In this document: positions 1 to 12,433 of the stretch, piece after piece | Layout of the letters: every line of letters starts with the position of its first letter | Position numbering within the stretch: position 1 is the first letter of the stretch | DNA from: Maylandia zebra | Lineage: Eukaryota; Chordata; Actinopteri; Cichliformes; Cichlidae | Direction of reading: 5' to 3' | Assembly (NCBI RefSeq): GCF_041146795.1 | Contig: NC_135174.1 | Coordinates: 20,640,878-20,704,877, forward strand | Length of the DNA: 64,000 bases | The notes under the pieces: model-generated | What the model saw: the letters and a program-made list of their open reading frames with translations, nothing else | Told to the model about the DNA's origin: nothing | The model's database searches: none | Made by a program: the position numbers and the translations under genes

Positions 1-3000
1 CATGCAGGCCCCATATTTGGACTCGCATTTGAACAGTCTCTAATGACATGGTGGTGTTTGAATTAATATAGCTAGTGATACTACATCATAGACCAGATAT
101 GTGAATGACATAGTGTCAAACTAGTGTTGCGCTTTTGTATCTGTGGATATGCTGGAACATACATCCAAATTTAAAACAATATCAACATGCAGAATTCTTA
201 CTATGAAATTCAAGATTTTGAAACCTGAAACTTTCTTTGTTGGTACTCTCATAAGCTGGTCTCACAAAGGGCAGGTGCTACTAAGTACTGTCACGGCTGA
301 CTGACTGAAATGAAATTTATGAAACTCATTGTAGGAGGCAGGCTAGCCCACAGCTGTCTGCATGTTCACAGAAATTAGGCTATGTCAAACAGGAGGTGCA
401 CTACATTTAAAGCAGTGAGTGAATAGTCAGAAATGAGCATGGCTGGGAGGCTTCAATAGCAGTTATCAGACTCAGTTGAGGGCCTGGGGTACAGCCAAGG
501 TCTCACAAGCATGCAGCTGCCCACTTACCATAAACACAAAGGCTCAGCATGGCTATGCATGGCAGCCAAGGAGGCCTACGTTTTAAAGCAGGCCTGCTGT
601 TTAATTTTCTCATACATAATCACTTGCACTGTATACATTTGTCCAGAACAACGGCTTTGTGGATCTCTGTAATCAAGGCTTTCAACAAACTTGTCCAAGT
701 TGGAGAGAAATGCTGTCCACTTGAATTCTAAATCTAGCCAAGTCACTTAATTACAGAGGCTTGAAGACACAACAACGACATTGGAATAGCATTGCATGTT
801 AATGGACCAAAATAAGAATAAGGCACATTGAGTGGACATTATAATGCAGGGGAGAGACTACTCCTGGGGTTTACATGCAGGAATTTATCCAACCTAAACA
901 CTGCCTTCCCTCTGACTACATACCATGTAGTCCCAACATTGTCTCATGGAAGTGAACAATGCTGCAACAATGGCATTACAGTACACAGGATATTTACATA
1001 TTGTTTAAGGCAAGTTCTGATAGGCAGTCACTCGTGTCCTTGAGCTAAAACTGTTTAACAGTTTTTCAGAGGAGCTTGCCAACCATCCAGGTGGATGCCT
1101 CTTAATTTTAGAAGAAAAGGCCCTGAAAACTAAGCTAGTCCAAGTTACCAACACAAACACTCCCTTAAACCCCTTTTCTAAAATCCTTTATGAAAGGGAA
1201 ATGAGTCTGGCAAAGAAATTACTGTGATGGGAGCTCACAGAAGCAAACAGGATTATGACAGAAAGGCCACAAGCTGCTAATTGTGAAAAATAGATATTAC
1301 ACATGCATGTACAGAAAGTAAAAAATAAATACATCTGTACTTCAAGGACAAGTCACCTAATGTAACCCTAATAAATGATACAAGCCACCTATAAATTTTA
1401 TCAGACCCAATTATAGCTATGGGACACAGCCAGTAGTTCAGGTTTAACAAGTTAACAAGTTCTTGTGTTTATGATCCCAACATCCACTTAAATTGCAGAA
1501 TCTGTTGGACTGTGTATCAGCCAGTCCTGACTTCATACCCGAGGGTAAGGTTGGTAAGATAAAGATAAGAAAAACAGCATAGAGTGTAACTACACACGGA
1601 TCTGAGAAATAGATGGGCCACCAATGTCCCACCAGCAAATAAATACCTGTAAAATGTATTTTAAAAGTCTTATACATTTGTCACTAACTAACCAACACTG
1701 ACTTCTTTTGCAATGCGTGAGGGAAAATCCAGTATGAGATCAGAATGTCTGGACTTCAAAGTCACTTTACAAATGTATGTGGATGAATTTATACTTACTG
1801 TCAAAAATGCTGAGTGGATGAATGGACAAACTTACTATTATATCTTTTTTATATATAATTATTATAAGTCCCTACAATATTAAATCACAAATTATAGTGA
1901 CAAAACATAAATATAATAAGCGGCAGAAGACAAAATCATTTACAGTAGAATTTATGCAAGTAATAACCTAGGCAAAACACAAAAAGGGCATGGCTAAGGC
2001 AGTACACAAGAGGAAAAGTTGCTAAGCTAACTAACTACTACTTTTAGCTATGTTTTGTTTTCACCGACAACACTTTGCTGGGAGTTACTTCTAATGTGTC
2101 ACCATAAATATTACATTAACAGAAACCACGCACTTTCAAAACACAGAGGAACATCGCACCTCACTCTTTATGACATAGTAGTAACAGATTCAAAGTTAGC
2201 TAAGCCAGAAAGTTTTTTTTTAGACTAAAAACTGCCACTCACAATCATCACGGTGAGCGTCTCGTATCTTCAACAACCACCGGGCAACTGGTTAGTTTCG
2301 GTTGACCGTGTTGAGTTATGTTTTACTAAAGAAAAAAAAGAACAGGAAGCTTACTTCAGCTCAAGGCAGCTCCTGCAGACTACAACATTAACCCAGTGCT
2401 CTACTGTCCAACAAGACTGCACGCTAATGAGCCTGTGACAACATACGCGAGCCGTACCACTTTGGGTAGGGGCGAGGGGTGTCCCACGAGTTATTTATGC
2501 TACAATCTTTTTTAGTTTTCTCATATTCTTTGCGTTTCTTTAGTTTATTTATACCTCATACACAATTCAGTCGAAGCTTGTTATGGTAGAAATGAAAATA
2601 TTATCCTCTGATGTTTTTTGTAAAAGAGACCACCCCGCGCCTACAACTAATGGTGTGAGCAACCCTGTTGTAATGAAAAGTAATCACAGTTTTGATCTGA
2701 GCATATAGACAGGGTACTTTCACAATACACAGCAGTGTAACATGATAACCTACCGAGTGCGTGTGACTTACAGACAGGGTGAGGGAGTAAAATGCATGTT
2801 CTATATACATAGCTTGTTCCACCTTACATTATCAGTTCCAGTACAGCACAGGCCAATCCTGAATAAATAGATTTATTGCAAGCAGATGTTCTTCCAGGAA
2901 CTAAATTCAGTCTTTATCATGACCTACAGCAGCAAAGCCATACAAGTTTAGCTTTTCATACATGCACACACAAACGCTGTGCAGCTGGTGTATATGTGGT

Positions 3001-5347
3001 AACCTGCACACAATATTTGCTTGCCTTCTAACTTCTTAAACATATAAAACAGACGTGTGCTTGTGGTCGTTGTACACTTTTATCAGTTTATTTAAACAAG
3101 TATTTTTACAAGAGGTGGGTATCTCACCTTAAAGTTGGTTTAGCTCACTGTTTGTTTAAATATGGGTCCACTGGATGAGCCAGTGGCAATTCAATTCATG
3201 AAGTCCATGCTTTTTCTATGCATTGTTAAAGGACTGCAAATTATCATCCCTGTCCCATAACATTATGTACAGTAAATCAATATATTTCCTAGGAGCTGGA
3301 ATTAATATAGTGGGCCTCAGAAGGGTGGGGAGCTGAGACTCACCCCTGGCAGACACTATTGTTAATCAAGGAGTAACATCTGTTGTGTGCCTCTAATCTC
3401 CCCCAGACTGTCAGGCTGTCCTCCTCGGTTTTAGACTGTCTGCCTTTTGTGTTAAAGGGCACCCAGGATTTGTCTCTTCTACTATCCGGGCTAGAGTTTT
3501 GGGGTTTTTCACAAAATCCCTATAGAGAAGGTATTTAGCAAACAGATAATAAGAAAAACTTTTGGCTTTTCTGTTTCATAGCATTAAAAGTCACTCTTTA
3601 GGAAGAAAGTACCTTGCAGAACAGGGGTGGAAGTCTTCCTGTTCAACAGGTTTGCTAGTGTGTGTTGTGACTATCACAACCAGGGGGCAGTGTGCACCAA
3701 TTATAGTGTAGGAAAATGCTACAAAAAGTAACCTGGAGTGTGTTTGCTGATGTAGCTACAAATTATGATGTTTTTGCATATTTCTTTATGATTTTTGTTA
3801 ATAAATCTGTAGCTAGCGTATGGTTAACAGTAAATAGGGAGTTATCTTCCAGCTCCATTTACTGAGACCCCATGCAGAATGCTATACACCATCTGGGGTT
3901 CACACTGTGGCTGGAGACAGATGGCTAAAAGACTCCTGTTACAGGAGCCATCCCTTCTCAACTTTAATGAACAGTTAATCCTCTCTATCACACAGCATAA
4001 TTTCCTATTATATCAGATAATTCGAAGCAAATGCAATTAAAATTAAACTTTAGAAACTCGTGCCATAGCACAGCCCAGTTCCAGTGGTGAATGAAGAAAG
4101 GGGAGTGCATCTATTTTGTATGTGCTGCTTCGGTTTGCTTGTTATGTAATCGAAAAACATAAATCCTTAATACAGAATCAACATTTTTAAAATGCAGTTT
4201 GCCTGAGCAGGTGACCCCTGATTAAAGGAAAAACACTGACACCATTTGTCAAAATGCAGAAGTACATTCATTTCATAAATTGCCTGTTGCTGAGTTTTTA
4301 TGTTTTGTTTTTACAGTGACTCTCTTGTGTACTCAGTAGGATACTGTAACTACAGACAGGGCATAAAAAGAACATATGGCTTTCATGGAAGTCCATTAAA
4401 CTTCACTGCTTCTCATCTATCCCACTAATCCTCATCCATAATGTTTATAGCCAAGTTAATTGAACTGGCACATCTCTGTGGGATTGGAGATCCCTTCTAA
4501 GAGGTTCTAAAGCCACTTTTTTTTTGCCAAAGCATGCACATTGCTAAAACCACTACGGCTTCTGAAAGAGGTGCAGCTGTTTGACCAGTAACAGTTCTTC
4601 AAGTGACTGTGTGGGTGGGTTATTTAGGGAAAAAAAGGGGCCAAAGAGCCTAGTTTAATTTTCCACCAACATAATGCTTACATAATGAAGTGAACAGCAA
4701 ATAATAGTTTGGGATACATTTCTACATTACGAGCCAATGAAGTGGTCACTTTTTCTCATATGGACAGTGACTTTGACTAAGTGATGCTAATGCATTAAAT
4801 CAATTAATAATACCTTAGTATAAAATGTAAAAAAATAAATAAACATTTCTCACTTTTCCTGCATTCATAACTATGAGCATTATAGTAAGCAAATGCACTT
4901 AAATGTTTTAAGTGAAAATACTTTAATATACAGTGTTATTATAGCACAGTATACATTAAAAAAAGCACACTATCATTGATGCATTAGCAAGCTTTCAGTC
5001 TTCTAGCAGCTTGAGCTTGTTGTGCATACTTCATTGAGTATATGTGGAAGTGGTGTTCAGACACTTTACATACATATGCTGCATTAACAATGAAGAACAA
5101 GCCACTGCACCCAAAAGCATTGCAAAGTAAAAGTACCGCATGCAAGTGCTACTATATAATGTAAGTAACTGTAAGTTCCAGTATCTTTGACAATTACTAA
5201 AATGCACTGGCCATTGTCAGTCTTTGTCTAGGAAGGTCTAAGAGGTTTTAAGTGTGCTTATTCTGAAGTTTGGCCCACACAAGAAGAAAAACGGAGCACA
5301 ATATTTTGAAGCCAGCAATTGATTTTCACAGTTTACTGTGAGTCAAG
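1..5347. other. Intergenic sequence, no gene recognised
   Basis: AT-rich sequence without a coding exon I can recognise on either strand; the open frames are short, unrelated to known proteins and lack convincing splice sites. The one compositionally different spot is a small CG-containing patch near 2.43-2.49 kb, described separately. It could be the intron or UTR of a gene lying to the left, which cannot be decided from this sequence alone. Confidence 0.6.
3677..3690 (+). promoter_or_regulatory. Possible CTCF-type motif
   Basis: Reads CAACCAGGGGGCAG, 13 of 14 positions of the consensus CCASYAGRKGGCRS. It lies about 2 kb beyond the 3' end of hpdl. The match is by eye and such motifs also arise by chance or inside repeats. 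Confidence 0.25.
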
Positions 5348-5353
5348 TTTATT
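5348..5353 (-). terminator. hpdl: Candidate poly(A) signal of hpdl
   Basis: TTTATT on the plus strand gives AATAAA on the coding strand, about 270 nt downstream of the hpdl stop. It is the first canonical hexamer after the stop. The interval 5354-5621 would then be the 3' UTR. Confidence 0.45.
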
Positions 5354-5621
5354 GAGGTTACTCTGGAGCAATGTGGTTTACTTTGAGACAGTGAAAACAA
5401 AGACATTATTTTACTCCTACAGCAAGTGTCTTTTGTTGTATCATTTCAAGTACAGAACACAGCACCCATTTCAACAGATATGAATACATTATATAATAAG
5501 TAATGTGTCATCAGTGCAACGAGGGACTTTTTAGAGACTAATTTAAATATTTCATATGTTTTTCAGTAAATAGTGCAGCCACATGAAATAACATAACCTG
5601 TTATAGAAATGTTTGGAGTGG

Positions 5622-8059
5622 CTAACTAAGAGCAGTTTGTGCAGTTTTTGAGGATCCCTGAGGTTCTTGACGATCCACCCTCTCATTTTCCATGTACGCC
5701 TGCACTGACTGCCACAGCGCCTTGATGTTCCCCTCGCCAAATCCCGTTGCCCCTCTTCGCTCAATCAGCTCGAGAAAGAAGGTATTCTCAGCAAATATGG
5801 GCTTGGTGAACACCTGTAGAAGATGTCTGAAAGGGGAAAAGCAGCACAGTAGATTCACTTTCAGCCTCGGGACTGTTTCCACAACTTTTCATTGGTGAAT
5901 ACAAAAATAAAAAATAAAAAAAAAAATTGTGGTTCGTGTCTTTCATCATTATTGCAGCAATTTTAAACGAAGTCAAGCAGTTTTCACATGCATGTTGCAA
6001 GCCAAACGGGCTTCTGTAATTGTACTGAATAGTAAAACAGGAACATGTCCTCATTTTAATAGAGATGACTGATAAGATTGTTTGCTGACATTGAGCAGCC
6101 ATACATCACACAAAACTTTCACAGTGTTTCACTTATTTAATAAGATAATGCCAAAGATAGTTAAAAGAAACCATTGACTAAAACAATTTACAAGAGAGGC
6201 ATTCTTTGAAGGCTGTGAGAGATTACAACTCTTGATTGGCTCTTACCTTTTACTTTCACTGGATGCTCTCTGTGATAAAGGATCCTGGTGCAGGTCTGTA
6301 TCCAGGAGAATCCCATGCTGTGCTAGCATCTGGGGGCTGTGACCTGCTTCCTCTATTTCCTGCTGTTTTCCCAGCTGCCACAGCGAATGGGATGGGTTTA
6401 AAAAGATGGAAAATTCCTTTATTTTTGAACTTGTTACAAAGTCTGTAATTATAGTGTTTGCTCCTGTGATTACTGGTACAAAGCAGACCCTGTTCTCCTT
6501 CTGTGTGGTGATGGCATAACCTTGAAAAGTGTGATAATGACTTGGATTATGTGTTCTAGTGGGAGAAGTTTGCCTTCAAAGCCCTCTTTTCTTTGATATC
6601 GTTTTCAGCCTTAAGTCACAGTTCAGCTAGGTTTTAGGCATAACTACTTTGTCAAGTGTGGTAATATATCATGGTTTGGATCAAAATGTACCCTTTTAAC
6701 AAGATCTGAAAAATCTCTGAAAGCCTGCCTTGCAGGAAGTATGAGGACAAGCTTCTCCCAAATTCCCAAAATTTCAAAATCCAGGCCAACTATATAAATT
6801 AAACAGAACTATAATGTGAAAATATGAATAAAACACAGGTCGCTTCTTGCAGTGATTATAGTTCAAAATCATTCAAACCTGAGTGTAATAGGCTGGAGGA
6901 GGGGAGGAAAATTGTACGCCAGCTTCAGCCATCGTGTGCGCAGTAGAAACAATGTTTTTAGTGTACAGCCCAATGTGCTGGATCCCTGGGGCCCTATGCT
7001 GCTCCAAGAAGGTGTCAACCTGGTTCCGGCCTGACAAAGCAAATGCAAACAATGATGGCGGAGATCATAAATAGTGGCTTAAATGAGAAACTAGGGGTTT
7101 CTATTACCTTGTTCGGGCAGTGATTCCGCAATGACAAACTTGCAGTCAGGCTCCTTTTTGCCAGCAAAAGGAAGAGCGATGCCTGCTTTGCTGCACTTCC
7201 AGTACTCCATGGCAGTAAGTCGAAGCCCAATGCCCTCCTGGTTTATCACAAAACCTTCATCCACGTCTTCATTACTATTCAGGAGAACAAACAGCCTTGA
7301 GATTACTGACACCACGCTGGGGAAAAGATATGGCAACAAATGCCTCGGAGCAATTTCTCACCTATCAATGAAAAACCTCTGAAAACCAAAGACCTTCTCA
7401 TACCACCCCATGACCTGGTGGGTTGTCTTCCTGGGGCAGGCATAAGTTATGTGATCAAAGTGTGTGACAGGACAAGACATGTCCTCTTCTCCCAAGCTCC
7501 AGTCCTTTTCAATGACATCAAACCCTGGCAAAAAGACTCCCTCATAGTTTGTCTTCTCAATTAGCGTGTGACACACGTTTCCCACAATTGATTTTACTAC
7601 CGAGTAGGTGACAGGACCATTCACGTCCTCAACGGTGGTGGGAGGCACCAAGAAATTACAGCCCAGATCGCGAAGAACCTTGAATGACCTTTGGACATCC
7701 TCTACCTCGAAACACACGTTGTTTACAGTATCCACCGGATGAAGAGGGCTTAAATCATAAAGACATCCCAAAGAATTATTACCCTGCTTGTACTTCTCCA
7801 AGTCAGCCCGCTGTGGATCAATGGAGTATCTGTCAGCTAATCCCAGTATCCCTTCATTCAGTCCCACGCTGCTTTTACTGGGTCTCTCATTTACGACGAA
7901 AACTGCTGCTCCTTTCCTGAAAGCAAACTGCTTGGACTTGTCAGTTAATCTGGCAGCAAATAAATCAAACTTGAATTTAGAGACAAGGTCATTAGCTATT
8001 TTCTCCGCGTTAGAAACGTGGAGCGAAACGTGGTGTAACCGGCTCAAGAAAACAGCCAT
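5622..8059 (-). CDS. hpdl: 4-hydroxyphenylpyruvate dioxygenase-like protein (HPDL), 5 exons
   Basis: Exons in transcript order: 7362-8059, 7108-7274, 6879-7030, 6247-6374, 5622-5826. All introns are GT-AG, phases join without a break, and the result is 449 residues. HPDL belongs to the vicinal-oxygen-chelate dioxygenases; human HPDL is mitochondrial and linked to coenzyme Q head-group synthesis. The three metal ligands of the family are visible: His203 (FDHIT), His307 (GIQHIGLYT) and Glu401 (TFFLELIER). The ending [19 protein letters not shown] marks HPDL rather than HPD. Start chosen at 8057-8059 because [15 protein letters not shown] lines up with the human N-terminus and has a strong Kozak context (A at -3, G at +4). 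An in-frame ATG 19 codons upstream (8114-8116) has a weaker context but would add a basic, acid-poor leader. The protein is longer than the 371-residue human one, partly through an insertion around residues 60-110. The human gene has a single exon, so the four introns are notable. Confidence 0.93.
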
Positions 8060-8116
8060 GTTTTCAGTGACGTTTTGAAAGGGGCGTGTCCAGAGAAAGC
8101 GGAACCCTTGATTCAT

Positions 8117-8640
8117 AACCGAAAAGCCTATTTTTTTCAGTTACATCAGCATATACTTAACGCTTTTGCTATTCTTCACAGCTAGTTCAGAATTTAATTG
8201 GAATGTATTCAAAATATAATTTAAGAAATTAAACAATTTACAGACTCACCATGGTTTCTATGCTGCTTATAAATATCGGATTTAATATCCATACGGATAA
8301 TGTCATATTTATGTAATCCAGTTTTCTATCCCAATCTTTGGGGATGTGTAAACTATCCAATCGCAAATGTCTTAGCATGACTAACATCAACATGTTTTTG
8401 TCTAGTGCAATGTGCCTAAAAATCGACAAAATATGCAAAGTATTTCACGACGTGGTTATCAACTCTTTCTGCGTCCTAAAAATTAAACCCCCCAGGGCGT
8501 TTTGACTGTTCCGGACGTTCCTGAAGGCAACACAGTACTTTACCTTTGTCCAATCACGTTGAGAACTCAGCCAGATGATTGGTGACGGAGGCAGGCCAGC
8601 GTTTATTTTGGCTCTGCTACTCATTTGTCTGCTGTCGCCG
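8117..8640. promoter_or_regulatory. Shared head-to-head promoter region of hpdl and zranb1
   Basis: Interval between the divergent 5' ends. It holds a forward CCAAT at 8550-8554 and an inverted one (ATTGG) at 8578-8582, 24 nt apart, as expected for NF-Y sites, and a YY1-like GCCGCCATT at 8637-8645 near the likely zranb1 start. CpG content rises from about 8.44 kb to 8.91 kb. I see no TATA box, consistent with housekeeping promoters. The hpdl 5' UTR should lie in the left part; its start site is not visible. Confidence 0.6.
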
Positions 8641-8909
8641 CCATTAAACAACACGGAGGCAATGTAAACCACGGAGAGTCGCGGATTTAAACGATGATTC
8701 GAGGTGTTCCAGGCTTTGCCGGGGATTGCTTTGTTCCGCCAGTGGTTAACGAGTCCACGAAGGTAAACATGTGAGAGGGCAGAGGAGTCGAAATCATTCG
8801 GATTGGGAAAGGTTTGATTGAGCCGGAGGAGGAGGAGAGGAGGGGAGGAGGGGGAGTGAACGAGAAGGGTTTGTTGTGGTTTTCGGCGGCGCAGCGCAGT
8901 CACGAAACG
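8641..8909 (+). other. zranb1: zranb1 5' UTR exon (start approximate)
   Basis: CpG-rich sequence ending in a strong donor (ACG|GTAAGA) at 8909/8910. The next acceptor, TTCACAACAG at 9356-9365, opens a second exon with 24 nt of leader before the ATG at 9390. Intron 1 (8910-9365) is AT-rich with nothing else visible. The 5' limit of this exon is a guess. Confidence 0.55.
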
Positions 8910-9389
8910 GTAAGATTATCACATTTTTCTTCACATGAATGAAATTATGACCTTTTCCATGACTGTATGCTCCGTCGTGCGCGTTAATCGTTGGATTTGA
9001 TGGCAGTTAGCTCTATATATGCTAGGAGGTTAGCTCAGTAGCTAGCAAGCTAAAGCTAAAGACTAAAAACACAACTGCAGAGTAACGCAATAGTGTCTTT
9101 AGTCAGATGAGTTAAAACCGCGCTGTTAACCATTCTTCTTAGAGTTACGGATTATTAAGGATTCAAATCAAACACTCTAAAATGTAATCTTGCCAGTGTG
9201 TCATTGAATGTGCCCGATCAGATGCAGGTTAGTTTACAAACTGCTGGAGCATATGCTGGACGGAATTCTTATATCTAAACACAATGGTTTGTAACACCTG
9301 CTTATTCGAGATTATTCGCAGAGCTATTGTTTATGTCTCAACTCTAACGGGATTTTTCACAACAGTGCATCCAACTAAAGTAGTCCACA

Positions 9390-12300
9390 ATGACGGAGCA
9401 GAGGATAAAGTGGGCCTGTGACTACTGCACCTATGAAAACTGGCCATCTGCAATCAAATGTACTATGTGCCGTGCACCGAGGTTGAGGGGACCCATTATT
9501 ACAGAGGAACCTTACAAAAACAGTCCTGATCTGGACCCCGGGCTGGAGTGGGAGCCTTCTAGAAGTGAAAGTGGCAGCAGCCTCCTCATCTGTCCTGATT
9601 CCAGTGCCAGGCCTAGAGTCAGGTCACCCAGTATGGCTGAGATTGCCAATAAGTGGTCCTGCCAGATGTGCACCTATCTGAACTGGCCTCGTGCCATCCG
9701 TTGCACACAGTGCCTCTGTCAGCGCCCGAGGACCAGCAGCCCCACTGAGTCCCCACAGACGTCAGGCTCCAATGCAGGTTGCCGCCCTGCTCTCCACTCT
9801 CCTGTGGATACCTGTGAGGAGTATAATGACAGAAACAGACTCAACACCCACCAGCAGCACTGGACATGTACCGCCTGCACTTACCAGAACTGGCCCAGAA
9901 CTACAAAATGTGTGGTGTGTGCCCTCCCCAGGCCCAACAACCAAGAAGCCATAGAGCTGGCCGAGTCTGCGGAGCCCTCACCCGTAATCAACGAGCAAGA
10001 CAGGGCTCGGTGGAGGGGCAGTTGCAGCGAAGGCCAGGGGCAAAGGAGATCCCCTCCTATGCCCAAGAGGGAAGATCATGTCACTATGGATTTCCAGAGG
10101 ATAGAGCTTGCAGCTGGAGCCATGAGCAAAGAGGAACAAGAAGTCGACTTCAAGAGGTTAAAGCAGATTAGGAACCGAATGAAGAAAACTGACTGGCTGT
10201 TTCTTAGTGCATGTGCTGGTGAGTTTTTTTTCCTCCTTTCTACGTTACATGTAATTTCTGCATGGATTAGGAGATCAGTTGGTTCATAGCAAATGAATGA
10301 TGTGAAAATGTGCTTGTTTCTTAATTTTGTTTAAAAAGAATACACTCTCCTATGTCATGTTTTTCTTATAACAACACTTTTTTTGTGTGTCTGTGATGTC
10401 ATGCTAAGCGACAGCAAAGCATTGTACTCCAGACAGAGGTGGCAGTTATTGTCCCCAATGCAACACATTTTCTGTGTTATTACATTGCAGATGGTGCATC
10501 ACTCTGCAAAGTGCCAAGGTTGCACAGCACTAAGAGCCACTTTGTATTTTATAAATGAGTGACGGCATGACTCATTGTTTAGTCTCCAAATATTAGAGTA
10601 CAGAAGAAATTCCTGCTGTGTTATTTCATAGGGCGGTGCCATCAGGTAAATACTGCTGACTGCAATGAAAAAAACCATAAAATGTGGTAAAAGGGAAAGT
10701 AGGAATTTGGTCCAACTCACCACTGATGTTCCCAGTGCTTTTACTTGGGCTCTGAGAGCATCTTTGAGCAACTGAGAGGGTGTGAGTGCTTCCCAGCTGG
10801 TGGGGATGAATGGGCCGTCTGGGCAGCGTAGTGCAAGTGCAGCCCATGGAGCAGAGAGTCTCCTGGCTCACAGTCAATAGACCCTGTAAACAGTGACGCG
10901 TATGTGCTGAACAGAGCCCCCCAAGAGGTAAAAATAACATTGACAGGACATTAAAAACAGTCAACAAAAAACAGAAGGAAAAAAAAACATGAGTGCAGCA
11001 CATGATCAACGCCCCCTTGACCTTTGCACTGATTGAACTTGGCAGTATTTTTTTTTTTTTTTTTTTTGTCGTTTTCTTTTTTTCCCCTCTCCCTACCGCT
11101 GTCCTTAAAGACATGGGAAGACTCATGTATTAACTTTAAATATGGCTGAGCCTTTTTTTCTTCTTCTTCATACCATGTCTCTGACTCTTTACGGTTATAC
11201 CGCATGTGCTCTTCAAAGTGTTTGTCAGTGGAGGAAGTGCCTGAGTCGAGTATGTTATGGCCAAGCACTTCCTCAGGTCTGAAAACACGATCTCACTTCA
11301 CTTTACTGTGTTCCTGCAGTTCTACTTTAATGTTTTTTGTGCTCCGTACAAGAGCCAAAATCAGATGATTCCCATTGATTGTGCTTTCCCACAAAAGGAA
11401 GCGGACATGTTTTTGTATTATGGTTCTTTTGTTTCAGTGAAAAACCTAACTGGTGTCTCTTGCTGTTGCCGCTCTGTTTATATTTCGATGCGGTTCCTGA
11501 TAATGTGGTGTGGGAGAAAAAAACATTATCAAGGACCTCTGTTTGTTTTGCTTTCAGAAGATTAAATTAATCTCGACGATGAACTGAATTTTTCAGATGA
11601 TTCAAAAAAAATGCAAGCCCACCACTTTGTAGTACTTATGGTGAGAGATATCGAGAAACAAACACAAACAGACATTGATTTCATTTGTTCCAGCACATTA
11701 CTTTTAGATAACCATAGGTTACTGTGGAGCAGCTGATTGAGAAACAATGTCAGACTGTGTATTTGTTAAGCGCAGACCAATATTAGCTCAAAGTCTTTCA
11801 CAACCTGCATGATGTGCATTGATCAGACTTGTAGGCACTGCTGGGATCAGACATGGTCTCATGAAGCTGACCTTGTCAAGCATGCAAAGGCAAAATATTC
11901 TGACATGTTAGTTCACTGAGGGCGTAATGAGGCGTTCTAGTTGGGATAAAACCACAAACCATCATGCCTAAAAACCTCTATGACCCATCTCTGGGTGATT
12001 GGGTCATTATGGGGACGAATATTACATAGCCTAATCTTTTAATGGGTTGCAGTTGCTAAAACTTAAATGTTTTCATTTACATTAAATGAAAGGACCCATA
12101 CAGCGCTCCGAAAGATAAAATACTGGTTAGGGCTGCCACAAACCATTATTTTGATAGTCGACTAGTCACCGATTATTTTTGCGATTAGTCAACTAATCAG
12201 ATCATGCATTTATTGGACGTAAAACGTACAGCTTATTGCACTAGCATGCATCTGCTCTTATATAACTATCATTAGCTTACAGCTTTAAGTGTTTATGGTA

Positions 12301-12393
12301 TGTGCTAACTAAAAATAAAGACAAGATGATAGTTTATTAAAATTGAATGAAATTTGCAGATACGTTCACACTGCAGGTCTTATTGCTCATTCC

Positions 12394-12433
<40 letters not shown>

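Noticed and set aside
5622..8059. Calling the leftmost gene HPD rather than HPDL
   Set aside because: The C-terminal block [19 protein letters not shown] and the N-terminus fit HPDL; HPD has a different C-terminal extension.
8445..8903. 152-codon minus-strand frame over the shared promoter
   Set aside because: Antisense shadow of the zranb1 first exon and promoter; no protein resemblance.
10626..11126. 166-codon minus-strand frame in zranb1 intron 2
   Set aside because: Lysine run from a poly-T tract and a mix of low-complexity sequence; antisense to an intron with no family resemblance.
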